DNA from: Augochlora pura
Lineage: Eukaryota > Arthropoda > Insecta > Hymenoptera > Halictidae
Reading direction: 5' to 3'
DNA length: 64,000 bases
Assembly (NCBI RefSeq): GCF_028453695.1
Contig: NC_135777.1
Location: 12,203,714-12,267,713 of the forward strand
Shown: piece by piece, positions 1 to 11,449 of the stretch
Numbering within the stretch: the stretch's first letter is position 1
How the letters are laid out: every line of letters begins with the position of its first letter
The notes under the pieces: model-generated
What the model was told of the DNA's origin: nothing
Databases searched by the model: none
Seen by the model: the letters and a program-made list of their open reading frames with translations, nothing else
Program-made: the position numbers and the translations under genes

Positions 1-709
1 TTCAAAACTTAAAGAATTGTTTTCAGCGTTATCACATAATTTTATAAGGATTATATACACTTACAGGTTATTAATTTTTACACCCATAATTACAGATTGG
101 AATTCTTTGAACTCCGAATTCGGGTAAAAACTTTGAAATTTACAGGAAAAATATTTTGTTTTGTATTTTCATTTGAATAAGAAGCTCGTGTCTTATAAAT
201 CATTTTTCACAATCAATTCACATTCTACATTGTGGAGTATGGCATACCACAACTCTGTGTAAAATTTAAAGCGAAGATATTCATCTGTTGGAGACAGATA
301 ACGATGTAGACCATTTCTTGAGAATGTAGTTTTAAGGTGAATATCTCTAAAGTTTGAAGTCTTTGTTCGGTGTAGCTTGTGACTCGCTTCGTTACTACCA
401 AGGGGAACTTACGATCATAGAAATCGCTTTTGAAAAGAGAGTCGCTGAGAGTTACAGTACATACTCAATACTGAAATACCTTAATAGGATTTTTCAAAAT
501 GGAACTTAGTCTTTGAGACATTTTGACTTAAAATTTATATGCAACAAAATAAATAACACACAGAGAATGTCCATTTGAAAACATTAAATATCTCTGACAC
601 AACACGTTTGTGGGAAAAATACCGCAGTTACTCAATTTCAAGGGATAAACTAAAGTATTTATCTAATATTTATGCACATAATGATGAAAACGTAATACAT
701 AGAATAATA
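1..709. other. AT-rich sequence without a recognisable gene
   Basis: No open frame with recognisable protein similarity was seen on either strand. The only structured part noticed is the repeat at 400-466, listed separately. Confidence 0.5.
400..466 (+). repeat. Single-arm copy of the hairpin repeat at 40471-40600
   Basis: This stretch contains AGGGGAACTTACGATCAT, then ATCGCTTTTGAAA and GTTACAGTAC, in the same order as one arm of the hairpin at 40471-40600. It is therefore a second, diverged copy of that dispersed family. The opposite arm is absent here. Function unknown. Confidence 0.6.
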
Positions 710-870
710 TACAGGGTGTCCCGGAAATCGTAGTACAACCGGACAGGGGGTGATTCTACAACAAAAAAGAAGAAAATATTTTAGTATAACATTTTCTCAT
801 CCGGTGCTCCGTTTTCGTGATAATCGATTTCAAAGTTTGTTCAACTTGTTAACCATTTAATACAATTAGC
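710..870 (+). mobile_element. Left-end remnant of a TACAGGGTG-type DNA transposon or MITE
   Basis: It begins TACAGGGTGTCCCGGAAATC and continues with a gtgattctac motif and a ggtgctccgttttcg motif. The same two motifs occur in order in the MITE at 24665-24990, so the two belong to one family. No matching right terminus was found, so this is a truncated end. Confidence 0.55.
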
Positions 871-1498
871 TTGCCGTGTATTTCACTGCCCTGCTTGTCT
901 CTGTCCGGGACAGTGTTTACATAAAAAATGTTTAGTCTTCTAACGGACGCCAGTTTAAGGGCTGGGACCACATGTCACTGTATCATCCGCGGGATGATCT
1001 GGTCACGTAGGCTGGGACTGGCCCCATCACCAAATTTTCTAGTTCAGCCGTGTATAAAAGGGCTAAGATTTTTCTTCCCAACGGGCAGTTTCAAGTCTGC
1101 ACTCATCTCCAGATACAACGTCTGCCAACATTCTAACCCACTCATCCGAGTCACCGGTCTCTACGATCGAAACAGAATTCCCTACAAAATTAAAACCATG
1201 TTTCCAATGGACATCACTAACCTCACATAACGCGACCATCTAACATACCAACACACTACTTTACAGACCACCCTAACCTCACTTATTAGTCTCTACCAAC
1301 TCATGGAACATAAAATCACACTAGGGGTTTTCTTTGAAAATTTTTTCCCCACACCAACTTAATCGACATCCACAACCTAACACCCCACGAAGGTAATACC
1401 AAAACCACCCATTCCTCAATCCAAAACGGTAAGAGGGCCATCGCTCTCAGGCACGTTCTACCCAAACATCAACACATAGAAGTAATAAAAAAAAAATT

Positions 1499-1595
1499 CC
1501 CATCGGGCAATTTCAAGTCAAATCGCGACGCGAGACGTAGCAAGATCGAGCCGAGTTCTCCTTCGAGCAATAGCTAACCTCCGCCGACTTGGTTA
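1499..1595 (+). repeat. LTR-like fragment homologous to 42195-42289
   Basis: About 95 bases match 42195-42289 nearly base for base; both contain AATCGCGACGCGAGACGTAG and the CCGCCGACTTGG motif. The second copy lies inside an LTR-like segment, so this is probably a fragment of the same LTR retrotransposon family. Confidence 0.65.
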
Positions 1596-2159
1596 AGTAA
1601 AGCTTTTCGTGAAAAATAAGATTTTCAACGGGTACTAAAAAATCTCCTTCGTTCACGTAGTGCGAAAGAACCTATTTAAAAATATTTAAAACTACGAAAT
1701 ATTTCTTTGAATGAATTGAAAACTATTAATTTATTTTAAAAGAAGCCATAAATGTGTACTGTAACACATAAAAATAGTATCTAGTATTTGTTCATTATAA
1801 ACCTTCAATGAACTTCATAATAGGTCATTGTATTCGCCTTGAAACACTCTATTAGAATGTAAGTAAAAATACTTACTGTTCCATTTAAAAAAATAGAATT
1901 GACCTTCATATCTCCTTGACGCCCCCACTTACAGAAAAATTGGTAATACCAGATTATGAGCTCCCCGATACCAAATAAGTTTCGTCTAATGCATTTTCTC
2001 CTATCTTCAAAAGTAAGCGTGTTATTTAGGTGACCTGTTTAATATGCCCCACTCTGTATATGCAGTCATTGTTCCATCATTGCGGTTCTTTACTTTGAAG
2101 GCCCAAAGATTGTAGGCACTTTTATGTATATACCGACATATTTTTTTCGAGAAAATACA

Positions 2160-2793
2160 AAAAATTCAAGTCCTAAAGTTACGTCAAAGTTATGTTTCAG
2201 CTACTGCATAGCTGTGTTCAGCTTTTGCAACGCTGCGCCGAATCCTTGTGGCGGAAACTGGTGAGGACCTCTCGCTGCCAGCATTAGTGGGGACCATGCT
2301 GGGTAGCGAGAGGGAGTGGAATGCGGCAATCTTCTTCTGCAAGGAGGTTATGAAGCGGAAGGAGGCCGTCAAGAGGGGTCGGGAGCTGTCCATTATCATT
2401 CGGGAACCTGAGGGTAGCGAACGGCGGGCATGTCATATGCTGATATCAGCAAGTTCCCGACGCCCGCTATCAGGAGAGGGGGGAGTATATTTTTCCTTTC
2501 CTGAGGGGGGGGGGGGGGATGACGTAGTATGCGTTGGGACCGGCGGCCGTTGGTGCTCAGGGCGGGGCATTACTTTGGGGAGGAGCTAGTCAATCGCTCC
2601 TCCCGGACGGGGCCGGCCAATAAGACAGATGGCCGACCTGGGCGAGGGGGAGTCGCGATTGTGTTCTATTCGAGTTCCCGTGGCTGCCCCGTGGAAATCG
2701 CATGCTGGTGGCGCAGCGTCCAAACGGTCGCCGCGGAGGTTCTGGTGGGTACCCTGCGAGGGGGGGGGGGGGGGGGGGCGAGGGCGTGGCGGG

Positions 2794-2831
<38 letters not shown>

Positions 2832-2960
2832 ATAACCTTGCATAGCCAGGGGTATGGTGACGGCGACGCAAATAGTAAACCTACACTATCCCCGGTCTGC
2901 TCCCCCGGGCAGACGGGGGTGTCTGATTGGCAGATTTCCTCCGCGTAAACAGAGAAAAAG
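2160..2960 (+). pseudogene. 3' end of an R1-clade non-LTR retrotransposon (ORF2 C-terminus plus 3' UTR), copy A
   Basis: A frame around 2248-2400 encodes a peptide with EDLSLPALVGTMLGSE followed by a W..A..FC.EVM..KE pattern. This is the extreme C-terminus downstream of the CCHC knuckle in R1-like ORF2 proteins, and a related peptide appears in copy C at about 5100-5170. The segment continues through a GC-rich 3' UTR with long G runs. It ends in a tail, gtgtctgattggcag then GGTTATATTTCAGC, shared with copy C. Everything upstream of the C-terminus is missing, so it is a 5'-truncated relic. The remaining open frames here are proline/glycine artefacts of the poly-G tracts. Confidence 0.65.
2505..2829 (+). 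repeat. Long poly-G tracts (about G14, G19 and G35)
   Basis: Uninterrupted G runs lie at about 2505-2518, 2760-2778 and 2795-2829, inside the GC-rich 3' UTR of the R1-like copy. Such tracts can form G-quadruplexes and are error-prone in sequencing, so their lengths should be treated as approximate. Confidence 0.8.
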
Positions 2961-2969
2961 AAAGGTTAT

Positions 2970-3620
2970 ATTTCAGCTCAGGCGGAGGTTGCGATGGCAG
3001 CCGTCGTCGCGAGGATTTATGACTTGGGGCTGAGGATAGCCCCGCAGAAAACCGCGAGACAGTGTAGATTTTGCGGTCTCAGTCCCAGAAGCCTGCAAGG
3101 TCGTGGATCCCGGTTGCTGGAGCCTGCGTCGAGGTGAGGTTCGAGATGAAGTATCTCGGCCTCATCCTCGAGTTTCGGGGCATACTTTGACCGCCTAGTA
3201 CTCCGAATCAAGAGGGTGGCGGCCTCATAGGATCGCCTACTTCCCAATATCGGGGGACTCGGGGACTTTGTGCGCCGCCTCTACTCGGCTACGGTGCGGT
3301 CAATGGCACTGCACGGCTCCCCTATATGGGTGCCGACGGCGATGACCACCCGGCGCGACAAGTCATTTCTGCGCCAGCCACTAGAGAGTCCATCCGCATC
3401 ATAAGAGGATACCGCACCATGTCCACCGCGACGGCGCTGGTCCTGGTGGGGTTGCTATCTTCCGGGCTGGAGGCGGCCGTTCGCGTCTTATGTTTATAGG
3501 CGCATGCGCATCGCCCACCATGATCGGAGGAGACTGCCGGAACCCGAGGCGGTTCAGGACTTTGAGCTCTAGGCCGTCTATAACGAATGTACAGAAGAAG
3601 CCCTCTCTGAATTGGGTTAT
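2970..3620 (+). pseudogene. R1-clade ORF2 fragment: late RT and connector region, copy B
   Basis: Translation in shifting frames gives AAVVARIYDLGLRIAPQKT, then YFDRLV, LPNIGGLGDFVRRLY and VRSMALHGSPIW. These align in order with the intact frame at 16700-17100 (AAVVARIRDLELRIAPEKTE, HFDRLI, LPNLGGPGDAVRRLY, VRSMIMYGAPVW). This is the part following the YADD box of R1-like reverse transcriptase. Stops and frameshifts make it a pseudogene. It starts immediately after the tail of copy A, so the two are adjacent. Confidence 0.7.
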
Positions 3621-4199
3621 TATTATAACTTTAAGAGGGCTAACATAGGAGCGAAAGACTACCAGTGGGTGAACGTGGTGCAGTCACCCACAAAGTGTAA
3701 CCGATGTAGGTAAAGAGGCATGGGGGTGTCTTCATGACTATTTTGATTTTTACGTTGCTACACCTCAGTGGCAGCCGAATATCATACAGCAAAACGAAGT
3801 CCTACCGCCGACCGGAGGCAAGACTGGGAGCTCTGAACCTGCGAAGTGGACCAACCCGGCACCTTCGCAGGCGGTATTACCGCTGATTTTCTATCTCGTA
3901 GGTGGAAACATTTGGTTTCCAGTGCGTATGCCCGTAGTGGCGCGGAAGCACACCAGAGCCACCCTCTAGGTGGCCTGGTTGAGATTAACACTTTGAGCTC
4001 TAGACCCGGCGCCTTGCGTTGGCTGGATGGCGTGGCGAGGTGAGTCTCCACACCAGCAAGCGTGGGGTGCTCGCTATGAGTGTCATGGTCGAGAGTCTCG
4101 GAAGCCTTTTCAGCCTCTTCTTTAGGTTGGGAAAATTCTCTGATCTCTAGAAGGAGAGTAGAATGGTCCCCCAAAGGAAGGAGAGGAGGCCTGCGGATC
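3621..4199. other. GC-rich spacer between R1-like fragments
   Basis: This stretch has the elevated GC content of the flanking R1-like pieces. No motif on either strand could be assigned to a domain. It is probably more decayed element sequence. Confidence 0.35.
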
Positions 4200-4640
4200 T
4201 CCCTCAGCGTACCGGCTCATTTGTTTGTTGGACAAGTCGGGCAGTATGTTTCGCAGCGGTCCCGATCTGGCGGACTGGCAGTACAGATTCCGAAAAGGAC
4301 GGTCGACCGTTGATGAGATCGCCCGCGTTAAGTCTCTCTCGGAAAATGCCGTGGTACAGGGCGGAGTGTGTCTGGCGGTGTCTCTGGACATTATCAACGC
4401 TTTTAACACCTTGCCTTGATACGACATCAGGGAGGCAGTCATACGTCACGCGGTGCCTCCCTACTTGAGGGCTGTAGCCGCCGAGACCTCGCGGGCACTA
4501 TACTATAGTGTGTCGAGGTGGCTTAATCTCCATCCGAGCAATCGCATGGACCCGCAAGAGACCGAGCCTCGCGCTGGTGACCCGCCTCCTCGTGGCCCCC
4601 GCTGGTAACGTTGCGCCTCCAAAAGCCCGAAGGGGTGATT
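4200..4640 (+). pseudogene. R1-clade ORF2 fragment: central RT domain, copy C part 1
   Basis: The frame at 4225-4419 reads LLDKSG, then a short gap, then WQYRFRKGRSTVDEIARV and VSLDIINAFNTLP. These are the RT finger/palm motifs of R1-like elements: the (Q)YGFR.GRSTVDAI block and the SLDI.NAFN block that carries the first catalytic Asp. A stop follows the NAFNTLP motif. Sequence normally found between LLDKSG and the QYxFR block is deleted. It lies downstream of the later RT segment (2970-3620), so the order of domains in this cluster is scrambled. Confidence 0.75.
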
Positions 4641-4689
4641 GCAGGCGCGACGGCTAAGTGTCGACCATGGCGGCGCTAGCTCTGGCAGG

Positions 4690-5680
4690 GGATTTACCCT
4701 TTGAGCTGCAGGAGACGATGCGTGCCTACATATATGGGTACGTTTGCGTCGACCGTCGAGCTCGAGGGGTGCCGACGGAACCTGAAACGGTCGCGAGGCT
4801 CGAGCACCGAGCCCGCCAACTCGCGTGGACTAGGTGACGCGAGGATCTTTGCTCCCACACCGGCGAGCGCGTTGCCGGTGTTCTTTTGCCGCACCTTGAG
4901 TGCTGGTAGCAGAGGCGGTTTGCCAAACTCACCTACCGAGCGACGCAGGTGCTCACCGGATTCAGCTGCTTCGGTGCGTACCTGCGTCTCATAGGACGGG
5001 AGGCGACAACGGTTTGTCACCATTGCGTGAAGAAGAAAACTCGGCGCAGCATACGCTGGAGGTGTGCCCCGCCCTCTCAGCACTGTACCGAGACTACGTA
5101 ACAGAGATGGGGCACGATCTTTCGCTCCCATTAGCAGTTGGGACGATGCTGCAGAGCGAGGGGAAGTAGAAGGTGGTAATCTTCTTCTGCGAAGAAGTAA
5201 TATCCTGACCGTCGTGCTCGGGGCCGGCGGCCGAGCCGTCACCCGGTCCCCACGACGGGGGGAGGCGACAGGGTGAGCGAGATGGTAGTAGTCCCTCTCC
5301 GCTCCCTGCAAACGGGGTCCTTTTCCGGGCGTGGACCCTGGGTGCCATTTAGGCGGCCGCCGAGCGGGAATGGTGCAGGGCACGACCTCCCTACACCGCG
5401 TAGTAAAGGAGTATTGGGGGAGGTCTGTTACTCCCTCCAGGACGCGGCTGGTCATCAAAGAAGTCGACCGGCCAGGCGAGAGGGTGCTGCGGTAGTTTTC
5501 TCCGAGAGTTTCCGTGTTAATCGCAGATGATGAAAGAGCGTACGACAGTCGCTGTAGAGGTTTTAGTGGGCCGAAATCCAAGCTACTCCGGTGGGCACCC
5601 CCGGGCGAGCTGGGGGTGTCTGACGGGTAGATTTTCTCCACGATAAAAAGAAAAGGTTATGTTTCAGCGACACGGGAAAC
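4690..5680 (+). pseudogene. R1-clade ORF2 C-terminus (CCHC) and 3' UTR, copy C part 2
   Basis: Shifting frames encode GAHRIQLLRCV, then a CHHC-type segment and AQHTLEVCPALSALYR followed by DLSLPLAVGTMLQSE. This is the CCHC knuckle and C-terminal tail of R1-like ORF2. The 3' UTR that follows ends with gggggtgtctgacgg and AAAAGGTTATGTTTCAGC, matching the tail of copy A. The long minus-strand open frame at 4694-5641 is antisense to these motifs and is considered spurious. Confidence 0.7.
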
Positions 5681-5699
5681 AGAACGCATCCGCGATTGA

Positions 5700-6369
5700 T
5701 TGAATTCGAGCCATACAATCCCGGATCCATTCAGAAAAATCATGTATTAATTTTTGTTGCAATCATCATATAAAAGATTTGAAATTAACTTTATGATCAG
5801 TTTCGTATTTTTGGAGGAGGGTGTACACCGATGATTCTTTCTACTTTATGCTAAAAAGTTCTAATTTATCTCACATGAGGTAATTTAGTAAAACTTTAAT
5901 AATTAAACGTCTGTGTAAAATAAAGAAGTGAGTAAATCTTTAAATTACATTTTAAGGGATATAGAAATTAATATTTAACCTATCATAATTAATTTATAAA
6001 ACACAAATTTAAAAAAATGTACGAAACGCCAGTAAAATATAAAAACATTGAACTTCGAAGTTTGCAAACCCTGTGACTTAAAAAATAACATGTTTGCAAG
6101 TCTTTGGTTGATTAAGAAATGTCGTGAGAACTGTTCGTCCTGATGTCACATGATACCAACTCATTTGAAGCTATTATCTAATAAAAATATTGACGTTCCG
6201 TTTTACCCACCCATTCCGTTTTACTCTATTCTCTCCTGCATACACACAGCGTCGAACGAAAGGTAGCACACTTTGAAACTAACGTACTTTTTATTTATTT
6301 TTCGTTAGAACCAAGGTTATGTTGCTATACAAATTTGAAAAATACCACTATAAACGTACACATATAAAA
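5700..6369. other. AT-rich spacer, nothing recognised
   Basis: No protein motif, structured repeat or RNA gene was seen. Base composition drops sharply to AT-rich compared with the R1-like cluster to the left. Confidence 0.45.
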
Positions 6370-6371
6370 TA

Positions 6372-6696
6372 GAATTGAATTTCGCCAATCTAAACAATTT
6401 TATTTGAAAAAAAAAACAGTATTTTAATGGAATTACAATGGGATAAAATGGTAGTACATTTAAATAAAGATTATGTACAATTCTGAAATTAACTAAGCGA
6501 CGTATACCGATAATGTAATGATCACTGTGAATAAATGTAAAGGCAGAGACACAACATATTAAGCGTTAAATATTATACGTTGAATTACTGCTGTATATAA
6601 TTTTTAGTCAAATGGCTATCACTTTGTCGCACCATGTTCCCATATAATTTCACTTTTTTTTCAAATAAAATTGTTTAGATTGGCGAAACTCAATTC
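6372..6696. mobile_element. MITE with about 42-bp terminal inverted repeats and TA target duplication (Tc1-related)
   Basis: The left end GAATTGAATTTCGCCAATCT is mirrored at the right end with one mismatch over about 42 bases, and TA flanks both sides (6370-6371 and 6697-6698). The subterminal motif tggtgcgacaaa-tgatagc also occurs just inside the end of the Tc1-like relic at 38916. The two therefore share ends, and this is a non-autonomous derivative with no coding capacity. Confidence 0.85.
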
Positions 6697-7100
6697 TATT
6701 TGATTTGTGTATATTTATAGTTATATTCTGCAGATTTGTATAGAAACAAACATGTACCTCGGTTCTGTTTAAAGTCTGCTATCTTTTTGTCCGATTATAT
6801 ACAGCGTGAATCACGAAAATCGAAATAATTAGAATTAATGAACTTGAATAATTTCCTAGAATACTCTCGAACTCGTCTCGGAACTACTATACAATGAGAT
6901 TAAAAATACATAGTGCCAATTAATAAATATCGATTACCTTGATATGACTTTACGAAAAGTTAATTATCAAATCTGAAGAGTTTCATTTCACTTTTGAAAC
7001 TTTCCTTTGTTTTCCATACCAAAAAAGACATTCAAGTATTCAGTTTTTCTCGACTCATTCTTCATATACAGGCTCTCTCTCTCTATACTACATCTTCGTA

Positions 7101-7245
7101 TACAGGCTGTCCTAAAAATGTCTTACAATCCAGAAATGGGGGATACCTGAAGTCATTTGAAGTAACTTTTTCCTTAGCAAAAATGCAGTCCGCTACTTTG
7201 TTTACGAGTTATTTACAAAACCACTAACCAGTGAGAGGCGACGTT
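7101..7245 (+). mobile_element. Half MITE of the local CATTTGAAGTAAC family
   Basis: It starts TACAGGCTGTCCTAAAAATG and contains TACCTGAAGTCATTTGAAGT, TTTACGAGTTATT and CCAGTGAGAGGCGA, in the order found in the full copies at 30489-30845 and 63013-63328. The right half and right inverted repeat are missing. Confidence 0.75.
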
Positions 7246-8973
7246 AGAAATAACAATTTATAATTCTTGAAAGTGCGGTCGGGAATGACTGCAACACCGG
7301 CAGTCAAAATCTTTCTTCAATTTTCAATTTCCAATTTTCTTCATCTTATAATTTAAATAAGTATCTATATTTATTACGTTAAATAATCAATTTAAAATTG
7401 CTGTGATTTACTATCGTAATTAACCTTTAAAATACGTCGCACAATGATTAAAAAAGTGAATGAAGACACCATGGATCTTTATAGCACAAACAAATTTAAT
7501 AAGAATGGGTTTAATGTTGTTGCTGTAATGACTGTACACATAAACAATACAATGCTGCCTCACAAACGACGCCAACGACCGCTTGCTTCCCATATTTTAT
7601 TAGTAGCTTGGATATTCCTCAATACAAAATAAAACCATTGTTACCGAATAATCTCAGATAAGTAAGAGATTCGTACAATAAATGTCGTTGTAAATGCAAT
7701 AGTTTATGTGTAATCATGTTCTAAAATGAAAATGTTATAATCGCCATCGGTATTCACTATATGTATGTAATAATGAAATTAAAGTAGCTATTTAATAGTA
7801 AATTTATGTGTATTTATCTGCGTGGTTAGTTGATGCAACCGATAATTAATAACATCCACAAAAAATTTACTTTCCTCCCAGAATGTAATTTTAAGTAAAT
7901 TATGTAATCATAAATTTAAAATGTAAATCATAAATGTAATTTTAACTAAGGGTGGTATAAATAGTAGAACAAGCATTGTTTCATCAACAAGTTCACACAA
8001 TTTCTGTATCCTGTGCAGGCTTACATTGTTGGAAACTAAACAATTTGAAGTTATATTTATTTGCAAAAAAAATGCATTCGATTTGAAACGTGTGAATAAG
8101 TAAAGAATAATATATAAAGAAGAATTACAACTGTTTTACTCTTGCGAATTATCAACTTTTATTACTGAATACAACAGAATTCATGATTTTTCCTTTATAA
8201 AGCCTCATTTTCACTACAAATTCATTTTGTTATGACTTGCATCGACTATAACCTAGAAAGATCTTGGAGGTGTTGGTACTGTTCAACCTTTTCCTAAAAG
8301 CAGGGTTCGAAAAAGTTTCGGAACTTCTTCATAAGCTACATTGGAATTTATTACATGTGGTGGTGGTTCTTTTAAAAAGTTCCCATATTATAAGTTTCAA
8401 TGAGAACAGATATAAAGGAATTCTTGAGATTGAGACTTTCAAATAAACTTTGAAAATAAAAGTTTTTATAATAACAAAAACAGATACTTCGTTAATTAAT
8501 ATAAAAAAATGTACCATAGTTTTTCATCTAACTTATGTCTCTTATCACGATCTTAGACAATTTTCATTTGGCATAAATATTCGTCGTCTAATTAGCTATT
8601 CATTTTTGCATATTGTAATTTTATTATATAGCATGATGTACGCGACATCGTGTTACTTGAAAACAATGTTTGTTTTTATGTGGGAGTTTATTGTATGTGT
8701 GAAATGTTTAATGTAAGTCCAACTCGTTGTTACAATTCAACGGGTTAATAAATCACGAAAACATTTACGGAAAATGTTTCATTTTAGGTAAAAATGAGGA
8801 ACAGATATATCGGGTGGATCACTCAACTTAATTAGCTTAATTTATTCTGCTGTTAGTAGTTTGATTGGAAACTTTTTGATCTAAAATAACATAGTTTAGA
8901 GAGAGCTTTAAGATGATTGTACCATATTTCCTGTCAATCCTTCCTTTCCATAGTTATCAAGGTTTTTTTTATA
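7246..8973. other. AT-rich non-coding stretch
   Basis: Only short open frames without recognisable domains were seen. No structured repeat was noticed. Confidence 0.4.
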
Positions 8974-9452
8974 TTGGGTTGGGAAATAAGTTCGTAGTGT
9001 TTTTTATTTTCTCTTATTTTACAACGATTTGTTGCTGTTTGACAAAGTGCGTCATATTTATTCGATAGAGCTGTCTCTGCTCTACAAAACTGTGTTAATT
9101 TTTTCTTTTAGTCATTTAATTTGTTATTATTTTTGAGGCTGTAGCGGAACATGTTTGGCGACCGAAATAACAATTCGAACCGTATGCTTGCAGATGCCAA
9201 GATTTCGGCAAAAAAAATATTCCTTGACGTTTGCTAGTGCGGAAATTGCCTTATTCCTTCATTTATTTTTAATTTATTTTTCATTTTTTCCACATACCAA
9301 CAAATTGGTCAAGAGGTTGGAGGAGGTCGTAAACAATAACAGCGAATACATAATGGATTAATTAATTGTTATAACTATTAGCATCGTTTTGTAGAGCAGA
9401 AACAGGTCACACACTTTGTCAAATAGCAATAAGTCGTCCTAAAATAAAAGAA
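8974..9452 (+). mobile_element. Internally deleted mariner-like element with very long inverted repeats
   Basis: It begins TTGGGTTGGGAAATAAGTTC, a mariner-type terminus, next to a TA. Over 80 bases of the left arm (tttgacaaagtg, ctgctctacaaaac) are mirrored near 9380-9450. The frame ending at 9361 encodes LVKRLEEVVNNNSEYIMD and a stop, matching the usual C-terminus of mariner transposases (EVV.N.GEYI.D). Most of the transposase, including the DD34D core, is missing, and the outermost part of the right repeat is lost. Confidence 0.8.
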
Positions 9453-10540
9453 TAGTATAGTCGGTACAGCGTTGTCGCGTGGTTCTGATATGTGACAAAA
9501 TAGCTAGAGATCTTTCGTTTTTTGGTTATTTATTGATTGTTTCCCAAAAAGGGTACCGATACAAAACTGAAGGTGACCTCATTAAGTTCAAGAAAAAAGG
9601 GTTAACATCACAATCGTTTTTAAGTTCTCCTTAAACTAGGTAATTTTAATTCAAAAAGTTTTCAATCAAACCACTTTCAACGAAATAAATTAACATTTTA
9701 CCAACCGGTAGCCCATAAATCATTCGTAGTTTCGAACATTTTTTAAAATTACTAACATTAAAAAGTACATTGAAGATTCACCAAACATTATTTTGGTGAC
9801 CATTTGGTGACCTGGTGACCATATTTTTTTATGACCAAACATTTATCAAGGTGACAATGCCAGCTGCCGTGGTAGTAAATTATTAAGGATTACTTACGAC
9901 ATGACGCTATTAAAACCATAAAACCGGCCAGTGAACAGTGCCGATTTCAACGCAATTGAAAACTTATTGGTAAAACTTGAAGATCTCATTGTCACACAAT
10001 ATGGTGCATATAGGGGCATTCTGAACAAATCTCATAACTTCTAAACTAATTAATATTCGATCTAAGTACGTTAATACTTTCTTAGGGAGAATACAGAGAT
10101 ATACTGACTGGCACTTAACAAGTATATAAGTTTGTTTAAAAAAAAGTGCACGTCTTAATTACAAATTTTATAATTTTCTATATTTCGATTAAATATGTGT
10201 AGATAAAATCACATTAATATAAAGTTTAATATTCCGAAAAATGATACATTAAAAACAGGGACGAAATTTTTGGTAGTTTTTTGTAAAATCTAGTATAAAT
10301 TGGTACACTTTTAACTGAATGAATTAACGCGATTTGCCAATATTTTGAAAAAACGTTTTACCAGTTTTGAAGATAAATTATAATCTGCAATAATGGAATT
10401 AAAGCCGCAAATATTTCGTTAACAGTAATTGTTTGAAAAAATGTATCGAAATTTGACTAATATTTTTACAACAAATTAGTAAAAGCAAAAAATTGTAGAT
10501 AACATAAAAATCTACGTTCCTTTGTTAACTCTTTATGTTG
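9453..10540. other. AT-rich non-coding stretch
   Basis: No coding motif seen. A short run near 9793-9820 repeats tttggtgacc, but without further structure. Confidence 0.4.
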
Positions 10541-10544
10541 GAGC

Positions 10545-11165
10545 ACGGAATTAAGTGTACGCAACACGGCGATGTCGGGAACTACGCCTCCTGACCACTG
10601 CAGTCACGAAAGGTTAATACCCAATGCGAAGCATGCGCAGGAAGTCTCGCATAGTGGCGTCAGGCGTCTACCAGATGGACATTTTAATTCTGTACTACGA
10701 TGGCGACACGATGCAAAGTTTCTGTCTGATCGTAGTTCAGAATTGTAATATTTAACAGGTAGACGCCCCAAGTCGCCGTGCGGGACGTCTGCGCATGCTT
10801 CGTCTGCCCCCATTTTTTGTGCAGTGACTTTCCTGACTGCATTTCACCTGGTTCTCGTCGCAACATTTTACTTTCCCATGGTCGCTCCTTTCTGCTTGAG
10901 GCATATCAGACGCGCACGTCTGTTGCTTTATGAGGGTGCATGTAGTATTTAAGCGACCACGGACGAGCGAGGTGCGCGTGTAGTCCTCGACATCGTTGGG
11001 TAGCTTGTACTTAATGCTTTATGACACAAGATTTTGAGAATGAAACGTTTCAGATATTTAACTTTCATACATTACGAGACACAATGTGTCAGTGGGGAAC
11101 TTATTGCCAGGGATTGTGAATAAACTGCAAAAGGTTACTCCCGACTCCTTACCCTAGAGACTTAA
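10545..11165 (+). repeat. LTR-like dispersed repeat, homologous to 54395-54600
   Basis: It starts GAGCACGGAATTAAGTGTAC and holds GGGAACTACGCCTCCT and CTGTTGCTTTATG-GGTG. A tagtatttaagcgacca segment follows, and near 11110 an AATAAA. The copy at 54395-54600 has the same motifs in order. A TATTTAA box followed by a poly(A) signal suggests an LTR, but no TG..CA ends or target duplications were defined. Confidence 0.55.
10626..10802. repeat. 177-bp imperfect hairpin (foldback)
   Basis: The left arm starts GCGAAGCATGCGCAGGAAGT and runs to CAGGCGTCTACC. It is mirrored by GGTAGACGCCCC through GTCTGCGCATGCTTCG on the right. Inner segments (attctgtactacgat against atcgtagttcagaat) also pair, so nearly the whole length folds. 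It lies inside the repeat at 10545-11165 and is absent from the copy at 54395, so it looks like an insertion. Confidence 0.75.
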
Positions 11166-11449
11166 TACCACTAACCCAAATAAAATACCGGTATTTTTCG
11201 GTTTTCCTACATATTTTTATATTTTATCACATTGTTACAACGTCGTTCGCACAACCATCGCCGTTTAAATTCAACTTGCACTTTTACTTTTGTCAGCGGT
11301 TGTAGTACGATTTCGAAACACAATACGACATTTTAATCGTTAAGTTAAAAGCGGCACTCGTATTCCACAGCGAATTCCGATCATTGTAAATTGCATTACC
11401 ACATATTTTTCACTTGTAAATACATTGACAGTACGAAAGTTATGTTACT

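Noticed and set aside
4694..5641. 315-codon minus-strand open frame
   Set aside because: It is antisense to the CCHC and C-terminal motifs of the R1-like ORF2 and has no recognisable domain. High GC makes long random frames likely.
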